Part shown: piece after piece, positions 20,881 through 32,575 of the stretch
Position numbering within the stretch: the first letter of the stretch is position 1
Layout: each line of letters starts with the position of its first letter
DNA from: Aphrophora alni
Lineage: Eukaryota; Arthropoda; Insecta; Hemiptera; Aphrophoridae
Reading direction: 5' to 3'
Assembly: GCA_963513935.1 (NCBI GenBank)
Contig: OY740765.1
Coordinates: forward strand, 144,153,618 to 144,217,617
Length of the DNA stretch: 64,000 nucleotides
Position numbers and translations under genes: made by a program
Notes under the pieces: model-generated
What the model was told of the DNA's origin: nothing
Database searches by the model: none
Seen by the model: only the letters and a program-made list of their open reading frames with translations

Positions 20881-21945
20881 CAATAACGAATTCCATGTCT
20901 TAATGACAAAATGTACGTAAATGTGAAATTCTATGTGATATTGTCAAAATTCCATTTAATAATGTATAATAATGTTTATTTAATAAATTACGTGTACAAC
21001 TGTCAAATTCAGTGTAGTAAGTTAGATAAGATTTATTGGGAGCATTTGGATTTGAAGCCCCTGCACATCGATCTAGGCTTTTTGTGCACCCCGTAGTAAT
21101 GTTAAATTATTCCTATACATATGTCAAATATTAAATGATAATGTCAAATTCTATATAGTAATGTCAAATTCCATGTAGTAATGTCAAATTCTACATATTA
21201 ACTTAAAGTCCATGTAAAATAACAAATTTCACGTAGTAATGTATAATTCTAAATGCTAAATTCCAGGTAATGACGGTAAATTTTATATAGAAATGTCAAA
21301 TTATATATAGTAATGGAAAAATTCTATATAGTAATGTCAAATTCCATGTACTAATGTAAAATTCTATATAGAAATGTCAAACTCTATATATTAATGTAAA
21401 ATTCTATATAATAATGTCAAATTCCATGTACTAATGTAAAATTCTATATAGAATGTCAAATTATATATATAGTAATGTCAAATTCTATATAGTAATGTAC
21501 AATTCCATATACTAATGTCAAATTCTATGTAGTAATGTCAAATGGTATGTACTAATGTCAAATTCTATATAGTAATGTCCAGTTCCATGTACTAATGTCA
21601 CATTGTATCAAATTCATGTACTAATGTCAAATGCTGTGTATCAAATTCCACTAATGGCATATTTCTTGCAGGTATGGAAAATTCAGTATAGTCATGTCAA
21701 ATTCAATTTAGTAGTGTCAAATTCCATGGATTAAATTCTCATTCCATATTCTAATGTCGAATTCCACGTGTTAAATATATATTTCATACTGTACTGTCAA
21801 ATTTCACGTAATGAATTCATATTCATAATGCACTGTCAAATTCCACGCAGTAATGTAAACTTCTATGTAGCCAATTCATATTTCATGTAGTAAATTCCAT
21901 ACTGAATTATAAAATTTCATATAGTAATGCTAAATTCCAATGGAA
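20880..21945 (+). repeat. ~20-bp degenerate minisatellite, ~1 kb
   Basis: Units close to AGTAATGTCAAATTCTATAT repeat dozens of times, with variants such as 'ccatgtactaatgtcaaatt'. The most regular part is 21115-21600. An unrelated GC-richer piece (21020-21105, 'gcacatcgatctaggc') interrupts the array near its start. Unit divergence rises toward both ends. Frames inside (for example 20911-21096) are by-products. Confidence 0.9.
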
Positions 21946-23476
21946 GAGGGAATGTTAGTACAATATAAGTGTACAGTTCAATTCACACAGAATACGTTCA
22001 TAAATCAATTCTTAAAGGTTATGTAGTTTCTTCACAATTTCTTTATAAATCATTTTATACTCTCTCACTATTATTATTACAATATATAGGCATCTGATTT
22101 AATGTGTTGCACCTAACTTCGGTCTAAATTGTCCCACGCTTACAAGATTGCATCTAGTTGATCTTTGTCCCCCCTCCCCTCTCCCACAAGTGACAATTTA
22201 TATTGTCCAGCGCTATTCGGTTTAAGTAATTGGACCTTCTTGATGTAAACAAGTAATAAAAGAATTTCCGGTAGTAGGCGGTCGAGTCTTGAGTTGTGCA
22301 ACATGTGTCGGTAGAAATTGTTCATGTTTGAAAAATTTTAATTAACGCGTATAGGGAGTCCAGTCCGTGTACTTTATCTATTAAATAACTTGCCACCTTT
22401 ATTTTACTACATACGTCCACATTTTTACTATCGGAATAATTTCAAAAACTATCTACAACAAGGTTTTTTGTACCGAATGTGACTGTACAATACTGGAATA
22501 ATTAAATTAGATTAACTTTATCTGTACTAAAAGTTTCAATATATTAAAATAAAAGAATGGCAAACAACTGACTGTTAAAGGGGTGATGCATAGAGAAAGT
22601 TCCAAATACTTTTTCAGGGTGAACATTTTGTTACCTCTTTCATAACTGATCTAGACACTATTCCCACTTCGCGCGACAAAATTTTACCTTTATTTAAAAC
22701 TGATGAATTTTTATCTCCGATTTTTAATTCAGATTTTATTAACGGAAGCCATAATGGCTTCATTTCTAGTCTGGTTTGCCTGATAAGATTGTCCGATAAA
22801 CTTTGTATATGAGGCTACAATAGTTTTCGTTTATATGTTTTTACCGGTTTGTTATCTTTGGGTTTTCCCAATTAAATTTAAGATTTTCGTCTATTTTCGA
22901 TTTATCCGGTCTAATCACGTGTTCTTTTTATGTTCTTATATTTAGAGGTCTTTTTGTCTCGACAATATTTAAGTGTAAAACTGATATTTTGCTATTTTTA
23001 GGTTTGGTTTAGAGAAATGTTGTCTAACAATGTTTTGATTATTTAATACTTCTCTTAAATTTTCCCGTTCATTGCAGCACATGAGAGATCTTCATGTATA
23101 GGTTTTCATATACACAAATTATGGCAAATTTCCGATCAAACTATATTAATAATACGGTTTTTGTTCCACAACCCCATAAAAAAGGCGTGTTCAATCTGGC
23201 AAAAATGACACTCATTTTGTGAAGGTAGATTATACTGCTTAAAAACTCTATTAATTATAACAGGGTCATAGTAGTTCTCAATTTTGTAATTAGTTCCTCA
23301 AAATTGAAGCTCACCCGGTATATATTAAGTTTTTTTCCATTTTTTTTTTCTGTATTGCATCCATAGTAGATAGGTTTCAATTTTACTGAGTCGAATTAAT
23401 TCAAACCTAATATTTTATTTAAAATTCTTTTAATTATATAAAACATTAATATTTTCGTAAAAAAAAAAAAAGTTGA
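21946..23476. other. No gene; one dispersed 43-bp duplicate
   Basis: AT-rich sequence. It includes 22916-22960, the partner of 18674-18718. A patch at 22140-22320 is GC-richer and gives a 61-codon minus frame without resemblance to a known protein. Near 22870-22930 a 'tttatccggtctaatc' segment has no recognised role. Confidence 0.45.
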
Positions 23477-23690
23477 TACTTACCAAGTACTTCATTGTAT
23501 TTATAGCAAGCCACATCATACAATTTAATACAAACAGATCTTCTGAATGTAACGCCCAATAGTTGGTTTCTTGTGCCTTGTAGGAAATATTAAATTCTAT
23601 TGGTAGATATAGAAGTCTCATCCAGTAGTGAAAGATTGTTTAAAACAGTTGTTACACAGGTTTTCCGAATCTTGTAATTGTGTATATGAC
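23477..23690 (-). mobile_element. Family A end fragment
   Basis: Starts TACTTACCAAG, then matches family A through 'ccacatcatacaattta', 'gccttgtaggaaatatta', 'ctattggtagata', 'aaaacagttgttacacaggt' and 'aatcttgtaattgtgtat'. It carries an extra ~20 bases near its start relative to other copies. Truncated on the right. Confidence 0.8.
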
Positions 23691-24914
23691 TACTTTTATT
23701 TGTAAATAAATCTTCAATATGGGAACTCGATCGTCATGAACTCATGAACGCTCTGGGAAAGTTGCCTGGGATAGACTTCTCTAGTGAAGGAGATGAACAG
23801 GAGGGGTTGGCATGCAGCAATTGAGGGATTTGCTACGATCTGTCATGATACAAAAACAAAGTGAGGGGAGGTGGCTTTATGAAAAATAGGCTGTGAATAA
23901 GTAAGAGTTAGGATGTAGATAAAGGAGTGGAAAGACGTTGAGATTAGACAATGAGGCTGTGTGTTGAAGTATTGTCATGGTTCCGGATGTAGCCTTAAAC
24001 AGAACTTTCTACATAAGAGCCTGGAGTTAAGTGGGTAACCCGTTGACCATACCACCTGTTCTTAAGCCATTTTATAGGCTGCCGCGAGTCCAGTACTCGC
24101 GTAACAACCGAGTTGGGCAGATGTACATAAAACATTCTCCACGACTCTTCGAAATAAACAAAGAAGGAAATGTTAAGTTATGTAAGGTTAGGTTAAGTTT
24201 GGTTACTATACTAATAAAGGTTCTGACGTTGAAAATGTAATCGAAATTGCAAACATTTGAATTTTTGCCTCATTTCCATCTTATCTGTTAATCATCCGAC
24301 AATAGCTTAACGATATATTAATATCACGATCTAGGTCAGTATGAACACCATAAACTAAAAACTAAATTAGTATCAACTACAGTCAGCTAGTTGCGTGCCG
24401 AGAATCCAAGCTAATTTCAACAACGTGCTACATGCTGGCTCGTGTATACGAACCTTGATATGATTCTTCGGAATCGGATTGTGTTTCTAGTAAACAGCTT
24501 GATGTCATTATTAATTGAAAACACTGAAGAATTTGCATTGATATTTATTGAAGTCGTGACTTTGGCTATAAATAGGATAAAGAATGATTTGGCGTGTATC
24601 GTAAGTTTTACGCCACTCTGTTTCATCCATACATATAGTCTATATGTGTACGAAAACATTATGTAAATATTTATTATACAAAAGCTACCTAATGCAATCT
24701 CCCTTATAAAATAGAAGACAGAGATGAAAATTTTCGTTGACCTACCCTCGCGAGTGATGCATCATTTTTGTCTCTCTGAATAAAGTGATTCAAAACACTC
24801 ACCTCTAATGTAGAAAATAATTTGTTTTAGTAATACTTTACTAATTGTAAATGAGAATGTACAAGGGGTAAAAATTATTTTGACTGATTCCTGAACGTCT
24901 ATACAGATGCCTAA
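23691..24914. other. Unassigned stretch with short, unrecognised frames
   Basis: Bases 23715-24240 are GC-richer than average. They contain a 69-codon frame (24031-24240) with a basic, proline-containing start, but it resembles nothing I know. At 24417-24666 two frames overlap on opposite strands, so at most one could be real and neither looks coding. 'aaggttaggttaagtttgg' near 24185 is a short TTAGG-like stretch, not telomeric. Confidence 0.4.
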
Positions 24915-25336
24915 AAAGTTACATTTTGACAATAACTTCGCTATTTATTTGTCTCATCTTAGAGAGTCTTTTGTTGAGTATACTGGTTGATACCAATAGG
25001 TCTGTATGTAAAAATGTGCATTATTTAATTAGTGTGTTATAAGTTGAGTAATGAATGAGATTTGAAACAACATTCTTAAATGGCCTCTATTTTGATATTT
25101 TTAATCAGATATTTCTAAATTTCAACATGGTTCTACATGAATACAATAGTTTCCAATACCAAATTTCATGTTCCTAATTAATTTTTGTGACCGCTATCGT
25201 GCAACGACGACGGACGGAAGGAATGTAGAAAATTAGTTTCGTATTCTCAATTATACGTGAAGATCAATCGAAAAAGAGATGTCGAAATTTTTGACGATTA
25301 CCAAACATACCCTATAGTTCGTATACTTGGTAAGTA
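24915..25336 (-). mobile_element. Family A element, 3' part
   Basis: Follows the minus-orientation family A order: 'gacaataacttcgctattt', 'gtgtgttataagttgagtaa', 'taaatggcctctattttga', 'ataccaaatttcatgttcct', 'gaccgctatcgtgc', 'gacgattaccaaacatacc'. It ends 'cttggtaagta' at 25336. The left part is missing. Confidence 0.85.
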
Positions 25337-25354
25337 AAAATGTCCATCATGGTG

Positions 25355-25735
25355 TTACAGGGTGTTTTCGAATTCTCCTTACAAACTTCGGGGCATCGTT
25401 CCTTGTGTAAAAATAAGCGAAACATTTAACCGGGGTCTATTTCGTTTCGTTGTCCGTCTGTCCATCCGTATGTGTTAAAAAAAAATAAATTGTTTTTAAA
25501 AATGCAGATTGAACCAAATTTGGGTGCATTGTTGCTATTGTCAGTTTCGGTTAGTATGTTAGGTTTTCATTATTCTAACCCAACTCGTTTCAAAATGGTG
25601 GCCATTCAAAGTTTTTCTAAAACCTCTAGACTTAAAAACATGAATTTCAAAGAAACATTTTTCGAAATTCGATTTCAATAGCGTATTAATGGGGACCTTT
25701 GAAAGGTGTTACTAGAATAACCAAGTCAGAGTGTG
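25355..25735 (+). mobile_element. Fragment of a second TIR transposon type
   Basis: Starts CAGGGTGTTTTCGAATTCTC after TA, a form typical of Tc1/mariner-type ends. It continues 'ccttacaaacttcggggcat'. No matching right end is visible, so it is truncated. The frame 25472-25681 overlaps a 'caaaatggtggccattcaa' block and is not recognisably coding. A poly-A run follows at 25739. Confidence 0.4.
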
Positions 25736-25883
25736 TAAAAAAAAAAAAAAAGGATTTTTTCTTTAAACAATCTATTTTTGTCTAAAACCACTAGATTACG
25801 TATAGATATTGCAATATTAGGATACATGCCCCACAAGGGACTCGCTAATAGTGAGTAAGGGCGTAGCAACTCCAAAGGAACCT

Positions 25884-25909
25884 AATATATATATATATAT
25901 ATATATAAG
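25884..25909. repeat. (TA)n microsatellite
   Basis: About 12 TA dinucleotides in a row. Confidence 0.9.
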
Positions 25910-26985
25910 GCGATGAAAACGGGGTTTTACTCCTTTAAACAGCAAGGAAACAGATTCCTAAATAATGAACCATGTGTTTGGTGAAGAAAAACCAAGCACG
26001 TATGTCCCCCCACTAGACTCACACTACAGATAATATAATATTGCGAGAACTGGTTTATTTCTTTGGCAAGCAGCCAAGCCCAGGTAAACCTTAGGTCAGT
26101 GTTCTATTATTTTCATAGTGAATTCCTGTCATCAAATAGAAAATATCTGTTTGCGCAAATATATTCGGAAACAATGAAATACAACGCTGTTCAAAAATTA
26201 AATTCTGTATGTCCAGTAATTAATAATAAATACAGATTAAAAAATTGCATACATTATTTTTTGGCATAGTCCCCCACCTACATTTAGACCTTACTGTGAC
26301 ACCAGCCTTCAAATGAACTCAGCCAGAGATATTAATGCCATTCATCAGCTCTTCATGTATTTCAAAATGTTTAGTAGCAAACCAGACTTTAGAGTTATTG
26401 ATAATAAACGCAAAATTACAATTGTAGCAAAACCGATTTTAACGATTTTGATAAAATGATGCTCAATGATGTCTCTAAGGACCCAGACAAAACGTATGGG
26501 TTGCGATCTCTCATACCGGTTCTTGAGTTATCGGTAAAAAAAACTCACAAAATATCGTTCAAGAGGTTTTATAAAAACAAGTAATCTCTTAAAATCGGTT
26601 CAAAAAGATTTTATTTTTACGAAATTAATGAAGATACGTAAAACAAAATTACTTTCCTAAAAAGAACACATAAAATCACCTTAATTTGGGTTCCAAAAAT
26701 TACAGTATGCTTATTTTCCTCTCTGAGAAGAAAAATGACGATTCGCTAATCATAACTCGAAAACGATGTTTTCGGACACAAATTCGGCAAAGTTTTTCTC
26801 TATTATATACCACTAATATCAGTTCCCCATGAATCGGTATGCAAATTTTTAATCACTCCGAATATTTTTAAACGAAGACGAATTATTCTTTAGTATATGT
26901 ATTTAATTTTTTTATATCCCCTATTATTTCCCGAAATCTGGTAAAGCATTTTTTATGTGTGTTTGTAATGGAAGCACTCGAGTTG
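25910..26985. other. No recognisable feature
   Basis: Bases 25910-26275 contain a 68-codon frame at 26063 without recognisable similarity. Bases 26430-26900 have the texture of non-coding transposon interior ('cggttcttgagttatcgg', 'cataactcgaaaacgatg') but no ends were found. Confidence 0.4.
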
Positions 26986-26989
26986 ACTT

Positions 26990-27160
26990 AGTACTTTTTT
27001 CTTTTCTTTAAATGTGAATATTTTATTTAAAAAAAGAAAAGAACATAAAATAAAGGCTCCTAGCCCTTAAATACTCTTAAGAGATAGGAGAGGGATTTAA
27101 CCCAAGACTACATGAAGAAAGGCGTAAATCTAGCTAGGATTTGCCAAATACTTACTTTTA
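26990..27160 (-). repeat. Repeat family B, copy 4
   Basis: Reads 'agaaaagaacataaaataaa', 'ggctcctagcccttaaatac', 'aggagagggatttaaccc' and 'ctacatgaagaaaggcgtaa'. Part of the middle is missing compared with other copies. Confidence 0.75.
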
Positions 27161-27439
27161 GTGAGCCTCTAAGGGAATTTAGATAATATTTTTTGGAATA
27201 ATAAATTTTCTTGAAAAAGTATTTTTATTTATCACTGAGTTTTGAGGTCGGTAACATTGCATACAGAAATACTATCTGTTTATGTTGGTATTACCGCTAT
27301 GTGTTAAAGTTGAACTATTAAAACACTCACGGTTCAACAACTCTTTTCTTGAATTTTTCTTCATTGAATATAGCTTTCTATGAGAGTCACTCAAACCTGG
27401 TGATTGCTTTCTCTTTAATAGTGGTTATTCTTAGAAATA

Positions 27440-27540
27440 TTTAACTTTAAAACTGTTTAGTTTCACAAATATGCTTTATTGTTGTAAAACGTTTCGCCTT
27501 TAGGCATCATCAGCCAACTAATTGACAATTATAGAATCTA
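27440..27540 (-). mobile_element. Possible Penelope-like 3' end
   Basis: 'ttgttgtaaaacgtttcgcc' followed by 'tttaggcatcatcagccaac' has the 'CTGATGATGCC…CGAAACG' layout often seen near the 3' ends of Penelope-like elements, read on the minus strand. There is no coding evidence. Confidence 0.3.
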
Positions 27541-27599
27541 ACGTTTTAGCATAATAAATAATACATACCATGAACGAAGTAACTAGTATAAAAATATAA

Positions 27600-27800
27600 T
27601 AAAACTGGACTACAGTTTCTCACAAATATACGTTTATTAAATCAAACGCGTTTCAACGACAACGTTGTCATCTTCAGTTATGCATGACCTACAATATAAT
27701 CTAACTATAATTTAAGTTGGATTATTGTAGCTCATGCATCACTGAAAATGAAGCCTAAACTTGTTTTGCTCTGTAAACGCGTCATCAACTTATATCGTAT
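27600..27800. repeat. Inverted-repeat element related to 50870-51065
   Basis: Arms 'gtcatcttcagttatgcatg' + 'acctacaat' (about 27669-27698) and 'attgtagctcatgcatcac' + 'tgaaaatgaag' (about 27723-27753) pair. The left side also carries 'aaacgcgtttcaacgacaac', shared with 50889-50910. The two loci form a small family of hairpin elements. Confidence 0.7.
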
Positions 27801-28054
27801 TAAAATCCAACTTTTAATGATGCAATGCGATATTATTTTTCCCCAATTATTACTGAATTGTAATTTTCAAATTTCATTAAAATTTGAACGAAATCGGTAG
27901 AGTTGATTTTGAAAAATTACGTCTTTCAAACAGCAGGAGCAAAAGTTTTTTTTTTTTTTTTTACAGATAAATTATGAATGAGGACTATTAGAGATGATGA
28001 CCAATAAGGTTTGTTTGGCTTGTTAGAGGCTATACTTGAATAAAATTTAATAAA

Positions 28055-28345
28055 AATCATTAGAGCCTATTTAGAAAAATCCACAGAGTCAATTTCCAAA
28101 AAATCGTCACAACTGATTTTCAAAAAATTCAGAGCCTATTTAAAAAAAAAGATAGAGCCGATGTTTGAAAACCGTCAAGGCCGATTGGAAAAATTGTCAT
28201 AGCCAAATTTTGAAAAAAAAAAAAAAAAAAAAAATTGTCAATGTTAATTTCAAAAAATCTTCAGAGCCGAGTTTATAAAAAATAATTAGGGCCGATTTCA
28301 AAAAATCGTCTGGGCTGATTTTGAAAAATCCTCAGAGCTGTTTTT
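28055..28345 (+). repeat. ~30-bp degenerate tandem repeat (GAGCCGATTT type)
   Basis: Variants of TCAGAGCCGATTTTCAAAAA occur about ten times with irregular spacing, separated by A-rich tracts (one of about 20 A near 28217). Units include 'tcaaggccgattggaaaaat', 'agggccgatttcaaaaaatc' and 'ctgggctgattttgaaaaat'. Non-coding. Confidence 0.8.
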
Positions 28346-29209
28346 TTGTTGAAAATATCTTAATTTTTTGTTTTTTTCCAAGTGGAAGCTGCCACAAAAA
28401 TTTTCGACAAAATAAATATTTAATTTTTAGATATGATGAAAATATGGCAAATAAATAATTTGTCAAACAATTCGTATATATGTGCTGACACTCCACGTAC
28501 TACAGACGCCAGATGCTACATAGAGGGACACCATTCCAAAAATCAGTTTTATGGACTGAGACGATTTCTATAAGAAACATGATTTCGGTTTTTTGACCCA
28601 TCACAAAACTTTTCTATATTAAGTAAATGAAAAAAAGTAAAAAGTGAGAAAGGGGATAAATGATATTTACAATGAGACAATAACCTGAGAAAATAAGAGA
28701 TGAATGATCTGCAGGGGTATATGACCTTAGGGGTGTTACTAAACAATACTTTTAAGTAATTGAAAAGTGTTAAGTCTGTTCAATTAGGTTGAAGAAATAA
28801 ATATTTTTAACAAGACCATAACATTTATTGATTTCTAGCTTTTTCAAATTATTTAATTTTTGACTATTACTCTACAAGAAGAAGCTTGATATTTTCCTTT
28901 TCCCCTTAAATTTTTATATTTATAAAATACTGACGATAAGGTTTATGCTACTATTCTTCACGTATCATCACATTATACATTATGCTGTAATCTTGTATTT
29001 AATTTGATAAGGAATTTCTGCGACACTCGCGTCTTTCTTTACTATAGGACTAATTTTAATGACTAAAGTATCAAATTAAACAGTGTTACCTGCAGATTTG
29101 CCTAAAATTATAACATTTTCCTTTCAAACACTTATTTTGTAATAAATTTGACACATAAATAACATGCCTGTTATGAGTAAATAACATGTTTTATAATAAA
29201 AATAATTTG
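28346..29209. other. No recognisable feature
   Basis: AT-rich. The 65-codon minus frame at 28549-28746 is not recognisable. Confidence 0.5.
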
Positions 29210-29489
29210 AAACAGCTGTTATAAATTCTCAAAAATACATTTGATTTTTTGTTTTGTTTGAGAATTTATAGCAGTTGTTTTATATTATTTTCAGATTAAC
29301 TCACATAGTGTTTATTTATGTTTACGGATGAACTTTTTTTGTGATTGATTGCTTACATCTCGCAAAATTAAAACAGTTTAAATTCTCAATACGTTTTATT
29401 TTATTTGATAATTGTTCACAACAGTTTTAAATAATTTTTAGGTTATCTTATATAGTGTCCACTTTATTTGAGGGAACTTGCGTTTTGTT
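29210..29489 (+). repeat. Diverged flank of the 134-bp satellite
   Basis: Two older, more diverged units precede the array. 'gtgattgattgcttacatct' + 'cgcaaaattaaaaca' at about 29341 resembles the array unit, and an 'acagctgttataaattctca'-type block recurs at about 29210, 29260 and 29415. They suggest the array grew from a locally repetitive seed. Confidence 0.55.
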
Positions 29490-30225
29490 GCGATTGATTG
29501 CTTAGATTTCGCAAAACTAAACAGTTTATATGGCTTATTGTTAATGCGTGACAATTGGGTCTGAATTTTTTATCTCACAAAAGTTAACGACTTAACAGTA
29601 CATACTTTATCGTGCTAATTTGTGATTAATTGCTTACATCTCTCGAAAAACTAAACAGTTTATATGGCTTATTATTAATGCGTGACAATTGGGTCTGAAT
29701 GTTTTATCTCACAAAAGTTAACGACTTAACTGTACATACTTTATCGTGCTAATATGTGATTAATTGCTTACATCTCTCGAAAAACTAAACAGTTTATATG
29801 GCTTATTGTTAATGCGTGACAATTGGGTCTGAATTTTTTATCTCACAAAAGTTAACGACTTAACTGTACATACTTTATCGTGCTAATTTGTGATTAATTG
29901 CTTACATCTCTCGAAAAACTAAACAGTTTATATGGCTTATTATTAATGCGTGACAATTGGGTCTGAATTTTTTATCTCACAAAAGTTAACGACTTAACTG
30001 TACATACTTTATCGTGCTAATTTGTGATTAATTGCTTACATCTCTCGAAAAACTAAACAGTTTATATGACTTATTATTAATGCGTGACAATTGGGTTTGA
30101 ATTTTTTATCTCACAAAAGTTAACGACTTAACTGTACATACTTTATCGTGCTAATTTGTGATTAATTGCTTACATCTCTCGAAAAAGTTAACGGTTTATA
30201 TGGCTTATTGTTAATGCGTGAAAAT
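29490..30225 (+). repeat. 134-bp satellite array, 5.5 copies
   Basis: Units start (GTGATTAATTGCTTACATCT) at 29622, 29756, 29890, 30024 and 30158, an exact 134-bp period. A first variant unit of 132 bp starts at 29490, and the last copy breaks off at about 30225. Each unit contains 'aaactaaacagtttatatgg', 'gcgtgacaattgggtctgaa', 'aaaagttaacgacttaactg' and 'catactttatcgtgctaa'. Units differ at very few positions, implying recent amplification. No frame spans a unit. Confidence 0.95.
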
Positions 30226-31284
30226 TACGCGGGAGCGTTAATACACAGTGTAAAACAAAATGCCGATCACAGGAAGACCGCGTGGAAACCGGTAAACTGG
30301 TGGACGAAAAAATGACAGAAATCTAAGGAAACTGAAATGTGAAGTAAACCAACAGCTTTGTTTTATGCCAACATGAACCTCAGACCTCCATATAATTTTA
30401 AAATTGCACGTTTATTTGATAATAACAATCCATATTTTGATGTAGGTAATATTTCTGTAATGATATTGCAGTACTTTGTTCATTGTGAGATTGGCAGAGG
30501 TGTCACTGTGTTGTGTGAAAAAGGAGCGTAAGGATAAATATTCTCCAGGCCCATTCAGACTTACAAAATCTAGTTAACAAATGATACACAACTTTTACAA
30601 CATTATCTGGAAATCATCAGAAACTACAACAACGCACTGTCCTTCGCTTCATTTGAAGTCGACATTGAAATGCTTCGTGGTGTGGTGGCCTTACTGTTTT
30701 AGAATACACGACACAAATGTAGTTGTTCATAACTATTAAAATTCCTAACTGGAAACGACTAGTATTATTTAACTTCCGTCCATAAACATTTTAACGTGAA
30801 ATATGTTTGTTTTATAATTTAATATCAAAGATTGTATCTCATTTGAATGTGAAGTAATACAAAAATATTATTATCTTTACGATCAAAATTGTATCCTATT
30901 TCTATAAAATTTTGTATAAAATTCAATTTTCTCTTTAATGATTGTTTCTAAAAATAAAAAAACGGCTTTGATAATTTGTCTTTCAAAACTTCTAATTGAC
31001 AAAACATTTCCAAAACATTTAAAAATTATATGAAATTTTACATTCACACTCTTTCTTGAAAAAATAAACCAATACAGCATTTGTTACCATAACAACTAAT
31101 TTTACAAATTTAATAACAGATTATTAGAACAACCGTAAAACCTATTTGTGGTTAGGTTACAAGATCTGTGAAAGATTAACATCATATACTATGTCTAGTA
31201 TGCCATATATTTGTTTTACTTATAGACTTACGAAATATTTGGTAAGTTTGGTAAATTAAACAAAAATCTTTTTTTTAATTGCTT
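30226..31284. other. No recognisable feature
   Basis: The first 120 bases after the satellite (30226-30350: 'cgcgggagcgttaatacac', 'gaccgcgtggaaaccggt') are GC-richer than the rest but have no frame. The remaining sequence is AT-rich, and the 65-codon minus frame at 30883-31080 is not recognisable. Confidence 0.45.
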
Positions 31285-31365
31285 TTCACGTTTCAAGACC
31301 TCGGGGAAGCGAAAAAGGACTTTTCAACATGCCGACGTCGTTGTTGTTACTATCGTCTTTTTTTG
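31285..31365 (+). mobile_element. Family A fragment
   Basis: Reads 'cacgtttcaagacctcgggg', 'aagcgaaaaaggacttttca' and 'acatgccgacgtcgttgttg', the family A block preceding 'cgtctgtacgtaagc'. Truncated on both sides. Confidence 0.7.
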
Positions 31366-31509
31366 TTGTAGTAGTTGTATTTTTATTTATTTATATTGCA
31401 TTTGACAATTTTATATTGTAACAACAATGAAATAAGTTACAAGTTATAAACACAAAATATACAAAGACACAAACCACGTGATAATAACTTAATATAAAGA
31501 TATAAAATA

Positions 31510-32575
31510 CAGAGTGTCCCACGAAGAGGTAGCTGTTTTTTAATTAATTAACTCTGTAAACTTGACACTTTACAGTTATGTTACATGGATATCTAAAATA
31601 AGTAATCTCGAGATTTATTTATGGCAAATCGAAACAAAATGGCGGAATAACAAAATAATGGTAAGTTTTCATCAAAATGATTTTATTTGCATAACCATTA
31701 CAAATTGTTGATTTGCAGATAACATAAAAATGTGTAAAACTTAATAAATTTAAAAACAGTAATAAATTATTAATGATCCAAATTTGATCTTTATTCTAAT
31801 TGATGTCCATCAATAGCTATTCACTGATAGTAACAAAACAAAATAGAGTCACAAGCGCTTTTGAAAAATTGTCGAGGTATTCCTCTTCAATAAGCTTCAT
31901 TAATTCATCATTTGTTGCTATAGGATGTAAATAAACTTTTTCTTTCATCCTGTTGGAAAAAAAAGTACCTCATCTCCGGCTGAGTAAGATGAGGAACTAT
32001 GTGATCAGTTAATATTGATGCGTATGTGTCTCCAGTCATTGTCTGATGGGATGTATCACACGATAAAATACCATCCTTGACTACGGTAGCCCAAACAGTT
32101 TTACCCTTTGATTTCAAGCCCTCTTTGTGTAAGATAAGTGGATTTTGTTTTTTATAATAATTACAATTATGTCTGTTTACAGAATCTGTTCGGTAAAATG
32201 TAGCTTCATCTGAGAATACCATTCCTTCATACCACTCGGTATCTTTGTCAAGCTTTTCTAGTAAAATTCCACTCATCTGCCTAGGTCATCTTCCAGCAGT
32301 CCGCGAATTAAATATGTTTTATACATTTTTTTTGGCATACCTATTGAATTGACGACATTTGTATCCAAGTAGCGGATGAAACTTTTCTAAATGTATTAGG
32401 CCTGTATGGAAATTTCAGTAAAATAACACATGCAAGCTCTTCATTTTCTGTGTTACAAAATTTATGGTATTTTTTTGAACTGATCCAGTAGAATAGTTTT
32501 ACATTTATGAATTGATTTTCTTGACGGATTAACCACATTTAGGTAGGTTCTTTGAAAATACCTTATCGTTTATAC
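31510..32575 (-). mobile_element. DDE_3 transposon remnant, one TIR kept
   Basis: The plus-strand left end is CAGAGTGTCCCACGAAGAGG after TA (31508-31509). It matches the ends at 48399 and, less closely, 36396. The element body is a minus-strand transposase pseudogene. The other terminus is missing: at about 32575 the transposase N-terminal region passes directly into reverse-transcriptase sequence of another element. Confidence 0.85.
31815..32575 (-). pseudogene. DDE_3-type transposase, catalytic core deleted
   Basis: N-terminal helix-turn-helix fragments lie at 32575-32345 in shifting frames. The longest open part (31908-32276) contains MVFSDEATFYRTDSVNRHNC with the first catalytic aspartate. 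It continues through KTVWATVVKDGI and TGDTYASILTDHIVPHL to FFFQQDE, where the second aspartate lies. An in-frame-looking jump then leads to the C-terminal block (KVYLHPIATNDELMKLIEEE in the next frame). The stretch with the third acidic residue and the usual 'SPDL.PLDFFLWG' motif has been deleted. Insect transposases of this family move DNA by cut-and-paste at TA. This copy cannot. Confidence 0.88.

Noticed and set aside
24417..24666. Two overlapping frames of 80 and 74 codons on opposite strands
   Set aside because: They are mirror images of one AT-rich stretch, with no known motif and no supporting context.
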